This document shows positions 18,811 to 27,127 of a stretch of 64,000 nt of DNA, in pieces; the stretch's first letter is position 1, and every line of letters begins with the position of its first letter. The position numbers were made by a program, and so were the translations under genes. The DNA is from Martinezella lusitana (GTDB lineage: Bacteria; Pseudomonadota; Alphaproteobacteria; Rhizobiales; Rhizobiaceae). The stretch is from positions 496,001-560,000 of the forward strand of contig NZ_FMAF01000005.1 in NCBI RefSeq assembly GCF_900094565.1. The letters are read 5' to 3'. Under the pieces are notes generated by a model. It worked only from the letters and a program-made list of their open reading frames with translations, was not told the DNA's origin and did not search any database.

Positions 18811-18942
18811 CGCTTTTTCCATGCGTTTAATGCCTGTTCGAGAATTATGCCGCCGTTCGTTCACGCGCAAGTGCAATCAAAATGCATTTTCCTTGACGCA
18901 ACAATCGCCTATGCACACATTAGCAGTGTAATGGAGGTTTGT

Positions 18943-19992
18943 GTGAATAGCATTGTTGGTACGATAGGCAATGGATCGCCGCTTGTGGCGGATGCGTCCC
19001 CGATGGTTGACCCTTTCGGACGGGCGGTCACCTATCTGCGCGTCTCGGTCACCGACCGCTGCGACTTCCGCTGCACTTACTGCATGGCCGAGCACATGAC
19101 CTTCCTGCCGAAGAAGGATCTGTTGACGCTCGAAGAGCTCAATCGCCTCTGTTCCGCCTTCATCGCCAAGGGCGTGCGCAAGATCAGGCTCACCGGCGGC
19201 GAGCCGCTGGTGCGTAAGAACATCATGTTTCTGGTCCGCGAGCTCGGAAAGCATGTCGGTGACGGTGCGCTCGACGAATTGACCTTGACGACGAACGGTT
19301 CGCAGCTCGCCCGCCATGCCGACGAACTCTACGATTGTGGCGTGCGGCGCATCAACGTCTCGCTCGACACGCTCGACCCCGACAAATTCCGCAGCATCAC
19401 CCGTTGGGGCGATTTCGCCAAGGTGATGGAGGGCATCGACGCAGCACAAAGAGCCGGCCTGAAGATCAAGCTCAATGCCGTCGCTCTCAAGGGCTTCAAC
19501 GAGGCCGAAATTCCCGAGCTGCTGCGTTTCGCCCATGGCCGGGGCATGGACATAACGGTCATCGAGACGATGCCGATGGGTGAGATCGATGAGGATCGCA
19601 CCGATCAATACCTGCCGCTCTCCCAGCTGCGCGCCGACCTGGAGCAACAATTCACGCTGTCCGATATCCCCTACAAGACAGGCGGCCCGGCCCGTTATGT
19701 CAAGGTGGAGGAAACCGGCGGAAGGCTCGGTTTCATCACGCCGATGACGCATAATTTCTGCGAAAGCTGCAACCGCGTGCGGCTCACCTGCACGGGCACG
19801 CTCTACATGTGTCTCGGACAGAACGATGCCGCCGATTTGCGTACGGCGCTGCGTGCGACGGAAGATGACGCTCTCCTTTATGCCGCGATCGACGAAGCGA
19901 TCACCCGCAAGCCGAAAGGTCATGACTTCATCATCGACCGTACCCATAACCGGCCGGCTGTCGCGCGCCACATGAGCGTCACCGGCGGCTAG
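18943..19992 (+). CDS. moaA: GTP 3',8-cyclase (molybdenum cofactor synthesis)
   Basis: The 349-residue radical-SAM enzyme makes 3',8-cyclo-GTP, the first intermediate of molybdopterin. It shows the N-terminal [4Fe-4S] motif [12 protein letters not shown] of the SAM site ([11 protein letters not shown]), and the C-terminal cluster cysteines in [11 protein letters not shown] and CLGQ. The protein ends in the double-glycine tail GG needed in MoaA. The start is GTG 18943 because GGAGG lies exactly 5 nt upstream, inside an in-frame ATG at 18931 that would put the SD within the gene. mobA-mobB, acting later in the pathway, lie 6 kb downstream. Confidence 0.96.
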   Translation: MNSIVGTIGNGSPLVADASPMVDPFGRAVTYLRVSVTDRCDFRCTYCMAEHMTFLPKKDLLTLEELNRLCSAFIAKGVRKIRLTGGEPLVRKNIMFLVRELGKHVGDGALDELTLTTNGSQLARHADELYDCGVRRINVSLDTLDPDKFRSITRWGDFAKVMEGIDAAQRAGLKIKLNAVALKGFNEAEIPELLRFAHGRGMDITVIETMPMGEIDEDRTDQYLPLSQLRADLEQQFTLSDIPYKTGGPARYVKVEETGGRLGFITPMTHNFCESCNRVRLTCTGTLYMCLGQNDAADLRTALRATEDDALLYAAIDEAITRKPKGHDFIIDRTHNRPAVARHMSVTGG

Positions 19993-20013
19993 CCGACCTC
20001 GAGAAAATCAAAA

Positions 20014-20796
20014 ATGCAGCTTGAGCTCATTCGCAATGCGACGCTGAAGATCAACTATGGCGGCCATCTGCTGTTGATCGACCCCTATTTCGCGCCGCGC
20101 CACAGTCTCCCGTCCTTTACCGGCCGCTCTCCCAACCCAATGACGGAATTGCCCCGCGCGATCGACGACATTCTCCAAGGGGTGGAGCTGGTGATTGTGT
20201 CGCACCTGCATACCGATCACTTCGATTCCGTGGCGAAGAAACGCGTCCCGAAGGCCCTGCCGCTCCTCTGCCAGCCTGGCGACGAAGGCTCTATCAGGGA
20301 AACTGGATTCGCTGATGTTAGACCCCTGAACGAGACTACGGTCTGGCAAGGGATAACGATCACGCCGCGGCAAGGCAGCCACGGTCTCGGCCCGGTCGTG
20401 GAGAAAATGGGACATGTTATCGGCTTCAAGCTGGAGGCTGCCGGCGAACCCACTGTCTATTGGGCAGGCGATACCGTCCTCTACCCGCCGGTTGCCGAGA
20501 CGATCCAGCAGGTCTCCCCCGACGTCATCATCACCCATTCCTGCGGCGCGCGCTGGGACGGAGATCTTATCGTCATGGATGCGGAGCAGACGATCGCGCT
20601 CAGCCGCCTCGCCCCGCAAGCAATCGTCGTCGCAACCCATATGGAAGCGCTCGACCATGCGACGATAACGCGACAAGACCTTCGCCAGGCAGCGGATACA
20701 GCCGGTATCGATCCATCGCGCCTGCTGATACCTGCCGATGGTGAAACGCTCCATTTGGAGCCGGTGATCCGATCGCGCTTCGCCAAGCACGACTAG
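20014..20796 (+). CDS. MBL-fold metal-dependent hydrolase (UlaG-like)
   Basis: The 260-residue protein has the metallo-beta-lactamase fold: RNATLKINYGGHLLLIDPY at the start, SHLHTDHFD (zinc-ligand HxHxDH) about residue 70, GSHG, and YWAGDTVLY with the metal-bridging Asp. This looks like the UlaG/YddR subgroup, which contains lactonases and nucleases of varied substrate. Function is not assigned. It starts 21 bp after moaA on the same strand and could be cotranscribed, but no moa relationship is implied. It ends 4 bp inside the convergent VOC gene. Confidence 0.85.
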   Translation: MQLELIRNATLKINYGGHLLLIDPYFAPRHSLPSFTGRSPNPMTELPRAIDDILQGVELVIVSHLHTDHFDSVAKKRVPKALPLLCQPGDEGSIRETGFADVRPLNETTVWQGITITPRQGSHGLGPVVEKMGHVIGFKLEAAGEPTVYWAGDTVLYPPVAETIQQVSPDVIITHSCGARWDGDLIVMDAEQTIALSRLAPQAIVVATHMEALDHATITRQDLRQAADTAGIDPSRLLIPADGETLHLEPVIRSRFAKHD

Positions 20797-21191
20797 CGGG
20801 ACGCGAAGCGCTTTTTCGCCGCATCGGTCGCCGGCATGTACAGCGAGACCGCGGTTCCCTCCGGGTCGCGGAACTGAAAGGTCTTATTGCCCCAGGGCAT
20901 CATCTTCAGCTCGTGCACTAGAGGAACCTTGTCCTTCAGGCGCTCGTATTCGGCGTCGATGTCCGCGACCTGGAATTCGATGCAGGCGGTGCGATTGGCG
21001 CCGGGCTCGGCGCTTCCCTCTTTCCAAAGAGCAACGGTTTCGACAGCGCCGATGGCCAACGTTGCCGCTGACGTCTGGATCTCGGCAAAGACCGGGGCCA
21101 GCCATTCGGCCTGGAGCCCGGCAATCATTTCATAGAAGGCGACCATGGCCTTTATGTCAGCCGCGATGATACGGGTGGAAGCGAACTTCAT
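20793..21191 (-). CDS. VOC (glyoxalase/dioxygenase) superfamily protein
   Basis: The 132-residue protein has the paired beta-alpha-beta modules of the vicinal oxygen chelate fold: FASTRIIAADIKAMVAFYEMIAG at the start and FRDPEGTAVSLYMP at the end, where the metal-site Glu lies in related enzymes. The substrate is unknown; members act as glyoxalases, dioxygenases or resistance proteins. Start ATG 21191 with AAGGACC upstream. It diverges from a WYL-domain regulator, which probably controls it. Confidence 0.82.
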   Translation of the reverse strand: MKFASTRIIAADIKAMVAFYEMIAGLQAEWLAPVFAEIQTSAATLAIGAVETVALWKEGSAEPGANRTACIEFQVADIDAEYERLKDKVPLVHELKMMPWGNKTFQFRDPEGTAVSLYMPATDAAKKRFASR

Positions 21192-21253
21192 AGCTGGTCC
21201 TTTTGATTGCATACAAAGCCTTTGCGGCTCTGCAGACCCCCTTGTCGCATAAC

Positions 21254-21279
21254 CCTGCTGCCACCATACTGTCAGCAGG
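21254..21279. promoter_or_regulatory. Inverted repeat in the VOC/WYL-regulator intergenic region
   Basis: CCTGCTG (21254-21260) and CAGCAGG (21273-21279) are exact complements 12 bp apart, 13 bp upstream of the regulator ATG. This is a candidate operator for the divergent pair. Confidence 0.5.
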
Positions 21280-21291
21280 AGTAAGTATGCG

Positions 21292-21999
21292 ATGCGCCGT
21301 GCCGACCGACTGTTTCAGATCATCCAGATTCTCCGCCGATCGACCCGACCGGTGACCGCGAACGCGCTGGCAGCAGAGCTGGAGGTCTCGAAGCGCACGG
21401 TTTATCGCGACGTGGCGGATCTGATAGGCCAACGGGTTCCAATCGAAGGCGAGGCAGGGCTGGGCTATCTGCTTGCCGCAAGCTACGACATGCCGCCGCT
21501 GATGCTGGCGCCCGACGAACTGGAGGCGGTGGTGCTGGGCGCGCAGTGGGTCGCGGCCCATTCCGACAAGGTCCTCGCCAACGCGGCGCGCGATGTGGTC
21601 GCGAAGATCGCCACTGTTGTTCCCGAGCGCCTGCGCCCCTTCATCGTCGAGCCGACCGTCGGCGCAAGACCGACCAGCGGCAAGCCGGAAGAGCGTGTCG
21701 ATGGGTCGCTGCTCAGATCGGCAATCCGTCACGGCATGAAACTGCGACTCCGCTACAGCTCCGAGGCAAGCGAGGAGACCGAGCGAACAGTGTGGCCGGT
21801 GATCCTCGGCTATGCCGAGACGAGCAGCCTGCTGGTCGCTTGGTGCGAGCTGCGACAGGGTTTCCGCCATTTCCGCACTGACCGGATTGTCGCCGCCGAG
21901 ATACTTAAAGAACCTATCGGCATGCGATCGGGCGAATTGCGCCGCCGCTGGCAGCGCTGGCGTGAAGAGCAAGTCCGGCTATCCCCGGGCTTGCTATGA
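21292..21999 (+). CDS. WYL-domain transcriptional regulator (YafY/DeoR-like)
   Basis: The 235-residue protein has an N-terminal helix-turn-helix (ADRLFQIIQILRRS...TANALAAELEVSKRTVYRDVADL) and a C-terminal WYL-type ligand domain (about residues 130-215: KLRLRYSSEASEETERTVWPVILGYAETSSLLVAWCELRQGFRHFRTDRI, given in family order). WYL regulators sense small molecules or nucleic acids. Rhizobial relatives often neighbour the small VOC or DinB gene they control. It faces the VOC gene across 100 bp with an inverted repeat. Confidence 0.88.
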   Translation: MRRADRLFQIIQILRRSTRPVTANALAAELEVSKRTVYRDVADLIGQRVPIEGEAGLGYLLAASYDMPPLMLAPDELEAVVLGAQWVAAHSDKVLANAARDVVAKIATVVPERLRPFIVEPTVGARPTSGKPEERVDGSLLRSAIRHGMKLRLRYSSEASEETERTVWPVILGYAETSSLLVAWCELRQGFRHFRTDRIVAAEILKEPIGMRSGELRRRWQRWREEQVRLSPGLL

Positions 22000-22029
22000 T
22001 CACAGCCCTGTTTAGGTTTTAGCCCAATC

Positions 22030-22061
22030 GAAAAGCGCCGGCTCATTGGCCAGCGCTTTTC
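22030..22061. terminator. Bidirectional terminator
   Basis: GAAAAGCGC (22030-22038) pairs with GCGCTTTTC (22053-22061) between the convergent WYL-regulator and chemoreceptor genes, with A and T runs flanking. Confidence 0.7.
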
Positions 22062-22093
22062 AAATAGTTATGATATTCTACTAATGTAATACT

Positions 22094-24646
22094 TCAGGCC
22101 GCACGATAGCGCGTGACCTCTGCGGGACCATGGTGTTCGTAGCCCACATCGCCGTCCCCCGTGCGGAAGCGATCGATCTTTTCGGACAACGTGTCGACAC
22201 GCTGGCGCAGACCGTGGATCTCGGCATTGTTCTCCTCGACCATCGCTGCATTCCGCTGCGTGATCAGCTCCACTTCGGCGACGGCTCGGGTCACTTCCTC
22301 GATGCTGGTCGACTGTTCGGTGGTGGCCGAAGAAATATCGGCCACTAGCCTCTGCACGCCGGTGACATGGCTGATGATCTCCGTCAATGCCGCACCAGTC
22401 TGCTCGACGAGGCGAACGCCATTCTGCACCTGGGAGGAACTGGCCGATATCAGGCCCTTGATTTCCTTTGCCGCATTGGCGCAGCGTTGTGCCAGCTCGC
22501 GCACTTCCTGAGCCACCACTGCAAAGCCGCGGCCTGCCTCGCCGGCACGCGCCGCCTCGACGCCTGCGTTCAGCGCCAGAAGATTGGTCTGGAAGGCGAT
22601 TTCATCGATAACGCCGATGATGGTGGCGATCTTCTCGGACGAACGGTTGATCTCGCTCATCGCGCCGACAGCCTTGGCGACCACTTCACCGGACTGGCTC
22701 GCATAGGCCTGCGTCTCGTTGACGGACGTCGCCGTCTGCCGCGCGCGGTCCGCCGTGGAGCGCACGACATCGCTCAGGCGGTGCAGCGCCCGCGAGCTTT
22801 CCTCGAGGGCTGCCGCCTGCTGTTCGGTGCGGCGCGCCAGATCGTCGGCCGACGTGGCAAGGTTGCCGGTGCCGCCCTTGATCTCTTCCGCCGTGTAACG
22901 GACATCCGTCAGGGTTTCGCGCAGGGCTTCGATGGCATGATTGTAGGTGAAGGCCATTTCGACGAAATCAGCGGAAAGGTCTTCGCGCATGCTTTCTTCC
23001 AGATTGCCGTCGGCAAGCTTGGCAAGAACATCCGCCAGCGCGTTCAAGGCCTGCTTCTGCTCGGCTTCGATGCGGGCACGCTCGGCAGCACGACGGGTAG
23101 CCTCCTCTTCCGAAAGCGCCCGGGCGCTCTCCGCTTCCCGCTCCAACCGGACGTTCTCCAACGCAGCGTCCCGGAAGACGCTGACGGAACGCACCATGTC
23201 GCCGATCTCGTCACCGCGATTGCGTCCGTCGATCGCTACCTCCAGATCGCCGCTCGCAAGCCGTGTCATGATCTCGGTGACGCGCTTCAGCGGTCCGCGC
23301 AGGGTTTCCACCAGCATCAGGCCGCCGACGATGGCAAGCAGCGTGCCGAGGATCATCGCGATCACGGAAACATTGGCCGAGCGCTCGCTGTCTTCCTTGC
23401 CGAGTTCCTGCGCCTGGGCGACGAAACTGCGAAGCGATGTCATCGCATCGGCCAGCAGTTGGTTGGATTGGACGCGTGTCGTCTTCCAGTCGGCTGCGGT
23501 CTGCAGCAGGTCGGCCGATCCGTTCGTCAGGCTGTCGATCAAGGGCTGCATATGGGCCGCGAAATCGCGCATCGTCGCATTGGTCTGGCCGAGCGCCGAA
23601 ATCTTCTCAGCCGCGACCTGCAGATCCTTGAGATCGGCCATGACAGGCTCGCGCGACGCGGCATCGCGGACATTTTCCATGCGCGATGCGTGCAATGTCA
23701 GGCGGTCGGTGATCCCAAGCGCTTCATCGACATGATCCAAAAGCTCCTTCTGACCGTCGATGATCTTGTCGAGGCTGACGAAGCGACCAGCGGCAGTGTC
23801 GCTGTTCTTGGCCGACTGCAGCGTCATGTCGCCTTCGATCTTGACGAAGCTCTGCAGGATCGGTCCCATCGCCTCGACCTTCTGATCGGGCGTGTCGGAA
23901 CTCTTCAATACGGCATCGAGCTTGTCGGCGGCATCGGAGGCGTTATTGACAAGGCCGGCGCCGCGCTTGGAGACCAACGCCTTGGATACCCCCACCTGCT
24001 TCAGAATGGCGTCGGCATAGGTGCGCGCATCCGAGACCTCTTCCGTGGAGTCTGCCGCCATCTGCACCTGGATGCGCAGATTGCTCATCTTCTCCGACAA
24101 CCCCTTATAGGCCGCGGCATCGTAAAGCAGCTCCTTGGCGAAGGTTTCCTTGTCGCTAAAATCCTTGCGGATGATATCGATCTGCTTGGCAGCGGCCTTG
24201 CCGGTGGCTTCCACACCCTGCACTGCCTTGCGGATTGCCTCGACATCGCTGTCCTGCTTCTGCCGGATCGCCCAGAGCGTTGCTTCCTGGGTGCGCATCT
24301 TAGCCGCAAGATCGCTGACAGGAACGATCTTGGCGCGCTGATCGTCGCTGAGCAGGCCGCTCAGCCGGTGCACGCCCTGCTCCTGCGCATCGATCTTGTC
24401 GGCGAGCGCCTGACGCGTGTCGGCGGACGGCGCTCCCGTGAACTCCTGGAGGGCAGCCTGCAAATTCTCGAAATCGCTGATGTTTTCGATCGTCGCACGC
24501 GTCACGGTCATGTGGCCGTTCAGAATATTCGCCGTGTGATAGCCGACCAGGCCGACGCCGGCGATGAGGACCACCAGCGGCACCACGAAGATGAGAACCT
24601 TGGTCACAATTCGGCGGCTTTGCAGAAGACGGTCAATGAAAAACAT
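22094..24646 (-). CDS. Methyl-accepting chemotaxis protein
   Basis: The 850-residue receptor has a transmembrane helix at about 15-37, a very large periplasmic helical domain (about 38-425), a second helix at 430-452 ([16 protein letters not shown]), two HAMP-like segments (about 455-505 and 535-590) and the cytoplasmic signalling hairpin with [22 protein letters not shown], the CheW/CheA-binding tip. It ends ...VTRYRAA, without a terminal NWETF-type tether. No chemotaxis gene lies nearby. The ligand is unknown; the periplasmic part is all-helical, about 390 residues. An in-frame TTG at 24658 is a possible alternative start. Confidence 0.93.
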   Translation of the reverse strand: MFFIDRLLQSRRIVTKVLIFVVPLVVLIAGVGLVGYHTANILNGHMTVTRATIENISDFENLQAALQEFTGAPSADTRQALADKIDAQEQGVHRLSGLLSDDQRAKIVPVSDLAAKMRTQEATLWAIRQKQDSDVEAIRKAVQGVEATGKAAAKQIDIIRKDFSDKETFAKELLYDAAAYKGLSEKMSNLRIQVQMAADSTEEVSDARTYADAILKQVGVSKALVSKRGAGLVNNASDAADKLDAVLKSSDTPDQKVEAMGPILQSFVKIEGDMTLQSAKNSDTAAGRFVSLDKIIDGQKELLDHVDEALGITDRLTLHASRMENVRDAASREPVMADLKDLQVAAEKISALGQTNATMRDFAAHMQPLIDSLTNGSADLLQTAADWKTTRVQSNQLLADAMTSLRSFVAQAQELGKEDSERSANVSVIAMILGTLLAIVGGLMLVETLRGPLKRVTEIMTRLASGDLEVAIDGRNRGDEIGDMVRSVSVFRDAALENVRLEREAESARALSEEEATRRAAERARIEAEQKQALNALADVLAKLADGNLEESMREDLSADFVEMAFTYNHAIEALRETLTDVRYTAEEIKGGTGNLATSADDLARRTEQQAAALEESSRALHRLSDVVRSTADRARQTATSVNETQAYASQSGEVVAKAVGAMSEINRSSEKIATIIGVIDEIAFQTNLLALNAGVEAARAGEAGRGFAVVAQEVRELAQRCANAAKEIKGLISASSSQVQNGVRLVEQTGAALTEIISHVTGVQRLVADISSATTEQSTSIEEVTRAVAEVELITQRNAAMVEENNAEIHGLRQRVDTLSEKIDRFRTGDGDVGYEHHGPAEVTRYRAA

Positions 24647-24980
24647 GCGGCGCCCCAACTGGATTATCTAAGTCGACGGCGAAGGCGGGATCGTCATTCC
24701 TGCTGCGCTGCGGTAGGTGCTTCTGCCTCATGCAAAACCGCTGCGAGCCTCGGGAAATAAGATTGAATAAGAATTAATCGCACGCCTAAAACCCTGCCGT
24801 ATATGCAAAAAAAATACAACCGACGCATCATTTTACGACTGCTGCGCGAAAATACCATTCCTCTCGGTGACAATTGCGCTGCAGCGCACAATCGAATTCC
24901 GCCACCATGAAAAGACAAGCGATTACAATTTGCTGAAAACGGCGCTAATCCAGACTGACAATCCGGAGACTCGTTTTTTC
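24647..24980. other. Divergent intergenic region with a 14-bp palindrome
   Basis: This 334-bp AT-rich gap separates the chemoreceptor and the DMT exporter and holds both promoters. TGCGCTGCAGCGCA (24875-24888) is a perfect 14-bp palindrome 93 bp before the exporter start and could be an operator. I see no gene. Confidence 0.45.
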
Positions 24981-25892
24981 ATGCGACTGACCAAGAATAT
25001 GCAGGGCGCACTTTTCATGGCCGCATCCATGGCCGGCTTCTGCAGCAGCGACGCCCTGTCCAAAACGGTTATCGTCTCGATGAACGCCGGCGAAATCATC
25101 TTCATCCGCGGCTTGTTTACGGCCTTCCTCGTCTATCTCCTCGCCCGCAGAATGGGTGCGCTACGTTCCTGGAAGGTCATTCTGCAGCCGATGATCGCTC
25201 TGCGCATCGCCTGCGAAGCCATTGCCGCGGCAACCTATATCACCGCACTCGGGATGATGCCGATCGCCAATGCCTCGGCCATTCAGCAGGCCGTGCCTCT
25301 GGCGGTGACGCTCGGTGCGGTGGTGTTTCTGAAAGAGCCTGTGGGATGGCGGCGATGGGCGGCAATTACGGTCGGCTTCCTCGGCGTCCTGATCATCATC
25401 CGGCCCGGCCCGGAGGGCTTTACCACGGGGGCGCTCCTCGCCATCGCCTGCATGTTTGCGACGGCCGCCCGCGACCTCTCGACACGCTGCATCAGCAAGG
25501 ACGTGCCGTCGCTGATGGTCACGGTATGTACCGCAATCTCCATTTCCGTCTTCGGTGCCCTCTGCATCGTTCCGCTCGGCGGCTGGCAGCCTGTAAGCAT
25601 CACGTCTCTCCTCCAGATCCTGCTCGCATCCATTCTCGTGCTGATCGGCTATCAGGCTGTCATCCTGGCAATGCGCACCGGCGAAATCTCCTTCGTCGCG
25701 CCCTTCCGCTATCTGAGCCTCATCTGGTCCGCCTTGCTGGGCCTGCTCGTCTTCGGCGAGATGCCTGACAGTTGGGCCATAATTGGCGCCGCGATTGTCA
25801 TCGCCTCCGGCATCTATACATTCTATCGGGAAAACAAACGGCGGGCCGCCGAGCGCGTCGCGCAGGAATCAGAGCCCCGCGTTCCCGCCTGA
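24981..25892 (+). CDS. EamA/DMT-family transporter
   Basis: The 303-residue inner-membrane protein has ten predicted transmembrane helices in two EamA repeats (MQGALFMAASMAGFCSSDAL at the start; second repeat about residues 150-290). Such proteins usually export metabolites. Substrate is unknown. ATG 24981 is chosen because the first helix starts right after it; GGAG lies 12 nt upstream. It ends 10 bp before mobA and is probably cotranscribed with mobA-mobB, though a functional tie is not evident. Confidence 0.85.
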   Translation: MRLTKNMQGALFMAASMAGFCSSDALSKTVIVSMNAGEIIFIRGLFTAFLVYLLARRMGALRSWKVILQPMIALRIACEAIAAATYITALGMMPIANASAIQQAVPLAVTLGAVVFLKEPVGWRRWAAITVGFLGVLIIIRPGPEGFTTGALLAIACMFATAARDLSTRCISKDVPSLMVTVCTAISISVFGALCIVPLGGWQPVSITSLLQILLASILVLIGYQAVILAMRTGEISFVAPFRYLSLIWSALLGLLVFGEMPDSWAIIGAAIVIASGIYTFYRENKRRAAERVAQESEPRVPA

Positions 25893-25902
25893 GGTCACAA
25901 TC

Positions 25903-26553
25903 ATGTCCGGCTTCATCGCCAATGCCGACGATATCCCAGTCGTCCTGCTCGCAGGGGGCCGGTCGAGCCGCATGGGTGTGAACAAGGCGTTTGTCTTATT
26001 GGGTGGAGAAAGCCTTCTCGCCCGTATCTCGACACGAATCACGCAGCGACAAAGAAAGCCCGTCGCGCTCAACGCCGATCCTGATTGGCCCGACACGCTG
26101 GGGTTGACGCTTGTCCCGGACGGGATTCCCGGCAAGCTCGGGCCGCTGGCAGGCGTGCTCACCGCCATGCGGGATACGGCGCTGCGCTATCCGCAGGTTT
26201 CGCATGTTGCCACTGTCCCCATAGACAGCCCCTTCTTCCCGCTCGATCTGATCGCGCGGCTGGCGGATGCCATTCAAGGCCGCGACGACATTGCGATCGC
26301 CACATCGTTCGACCGTGACCATCCCACTTTCGGTCTCTGGCCCGTCTCCGCCACCGCCGATCTCGAGACGTGGATCGTCTCGGACCCGAAACGGCGCGTC
26401 AGAGATTTTCTCGCACGCCATGACGTCCGAACGGTGAAATTCCCCGCGGTCGAAACGCGGATCGGTCCTCTCGACCCCTTCTTCAACGTCAACACTCCAA
26501 CCGATCTGATCGAAGCGGAGAAATGGCTCGCCGCACTGGAAGGCATCTCATGA
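25903..26553 (+). CDS. mobA: Molybdenum cofactor guanylyltransferase
   Basis: The 216-residue enzyme adds GMP to molybdenum-molybdopterin to make the guanine dinucleotide cofactor used by DMSO-reductase-type enzymes. The nucleotide-binding LLAGGRSSRMGVNKAF (about residues 15-30), the LAGVLTAM loop and the VPIDSPFFP motif (Asp metal site) fit MobA; the C-terminus has FFNVNTPTDL. ATG 25903 has GAGG 8 nt upstream. It overlaps mobB by 4 nt (ATGA). Confidence 0.95.
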   Translation: MSGFIANADDIPVVLLAGGRSSRMGVNKAFVLLGGESLLARISTRITQRQRKPVALNADPDWPDTLGLTLVPDGIPGKLGPLAGVLTAMRDTALRYPQVSHVATVPIDSPFFPLDLIARLADAIQGRDDIAIATSFDRDHPTFGLWPVSATADLETWIVSDPKRRVRDFLARHDVRTVKFPAVETRIGPLDPFFNVNTPTDLIEAEKWLAALEGIS

Positions 26554-27080
26554 CAACACCTCGACCGAAGATCTTCGGCATTGCAGGCTGGAAGAATTCC
26601 GGCAAGACCGGACTTGCGGTGCGCCTGGTCACCGAATTCACCCGGCGCGGTTACAGGATCTCGACCATCAAGCATGCGCATCATGACTTCGATATCGACA
26701 AGATGGGCGCCGACAGCTTTCGCCATCGCGAGGCCGGAGCGCACGAGGTCACCATCGTCTCAGGCACGCGTTATGCCATCATGCACGAATTGCGCGGCGC
26801 GCCTGAACCAAGCTTCGAGGAAATACTGGCGCGTCTCGCTCCCTGCGACCTCGTGCTGATCGAGGGCTACAAGCGCGAGCCAATCCCGAAGATCGAGGCA
26901 CGCCGCCTGGAGGCCGTCAACCGGGAGCCGCTCGCAGCACACGACCCGCATATCGTCGCCATCGCCGCCGACCATCCTGTGGAGGATGCGGGTTCGCTCG
27001 AAGTCTTCGACCTCGACGACACGCTGGCAATCGCCGATTTCATTGCCGCAACGGTCGGCCTTGATGAGCCGGCAAAATAA
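26550..27080 (+). CDS. mobB: Molybdopterin-guanine dinucleotide biosynthesis adaptor MobB
   Basis: The 176-residue GTP-binding protein assists MobA. The P-loop is GWKNSGKT (about residues 11-18), followed by STIKHAHHDFDID, FRHREAGA and LVLIEGYKREPIPKIE, the standard MobB blocks. ATG 26550 overlaps the mobA stop (ATGA), indicating translational coupling. A strong hairpin follows 2 bp after the stop. Confidence 0.95.
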   Translation: MTTPRPKIFGIAGWKNSGKTGLAVRLVTEFTRRGYRISTIKHAHHDFDIDKMGADSFRHREAGAHEVTIVSGTRYAIMHELRGAPEPSFEEILARLAPCDLVLIEGYKREPIPKIEARRLEAVNREPLAAHDPHIVAIAADHPVEDAGSLEVFDLDDTLAIADFIAATVGLDEPAK

Positions 27081-27082
27081 AA

Positions 27083-27104
27083 GGCCGCCGGTTTCCCGGC
27101 GGCC
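27083..27104. terminator. Bidirectional terminator
   Basis: GGCCGCCGG (27083-27091) pairs with CCGGCGGCC (27096-27104), loop TTTC, between convergent mobB and the OmpA-like gene. Confidence 0.85.
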
Positions 27105-27127
27105 TCGTAAATTGGCTCGAATCCGAC

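Noticed and set aside
22367..24760. A 797-codon plus-strand ORF antisense to the chemoreceptor
   Set aside because: Shadow of the high-GC third-position bias of the real gene; Arg/His-rich and unrecognisable.
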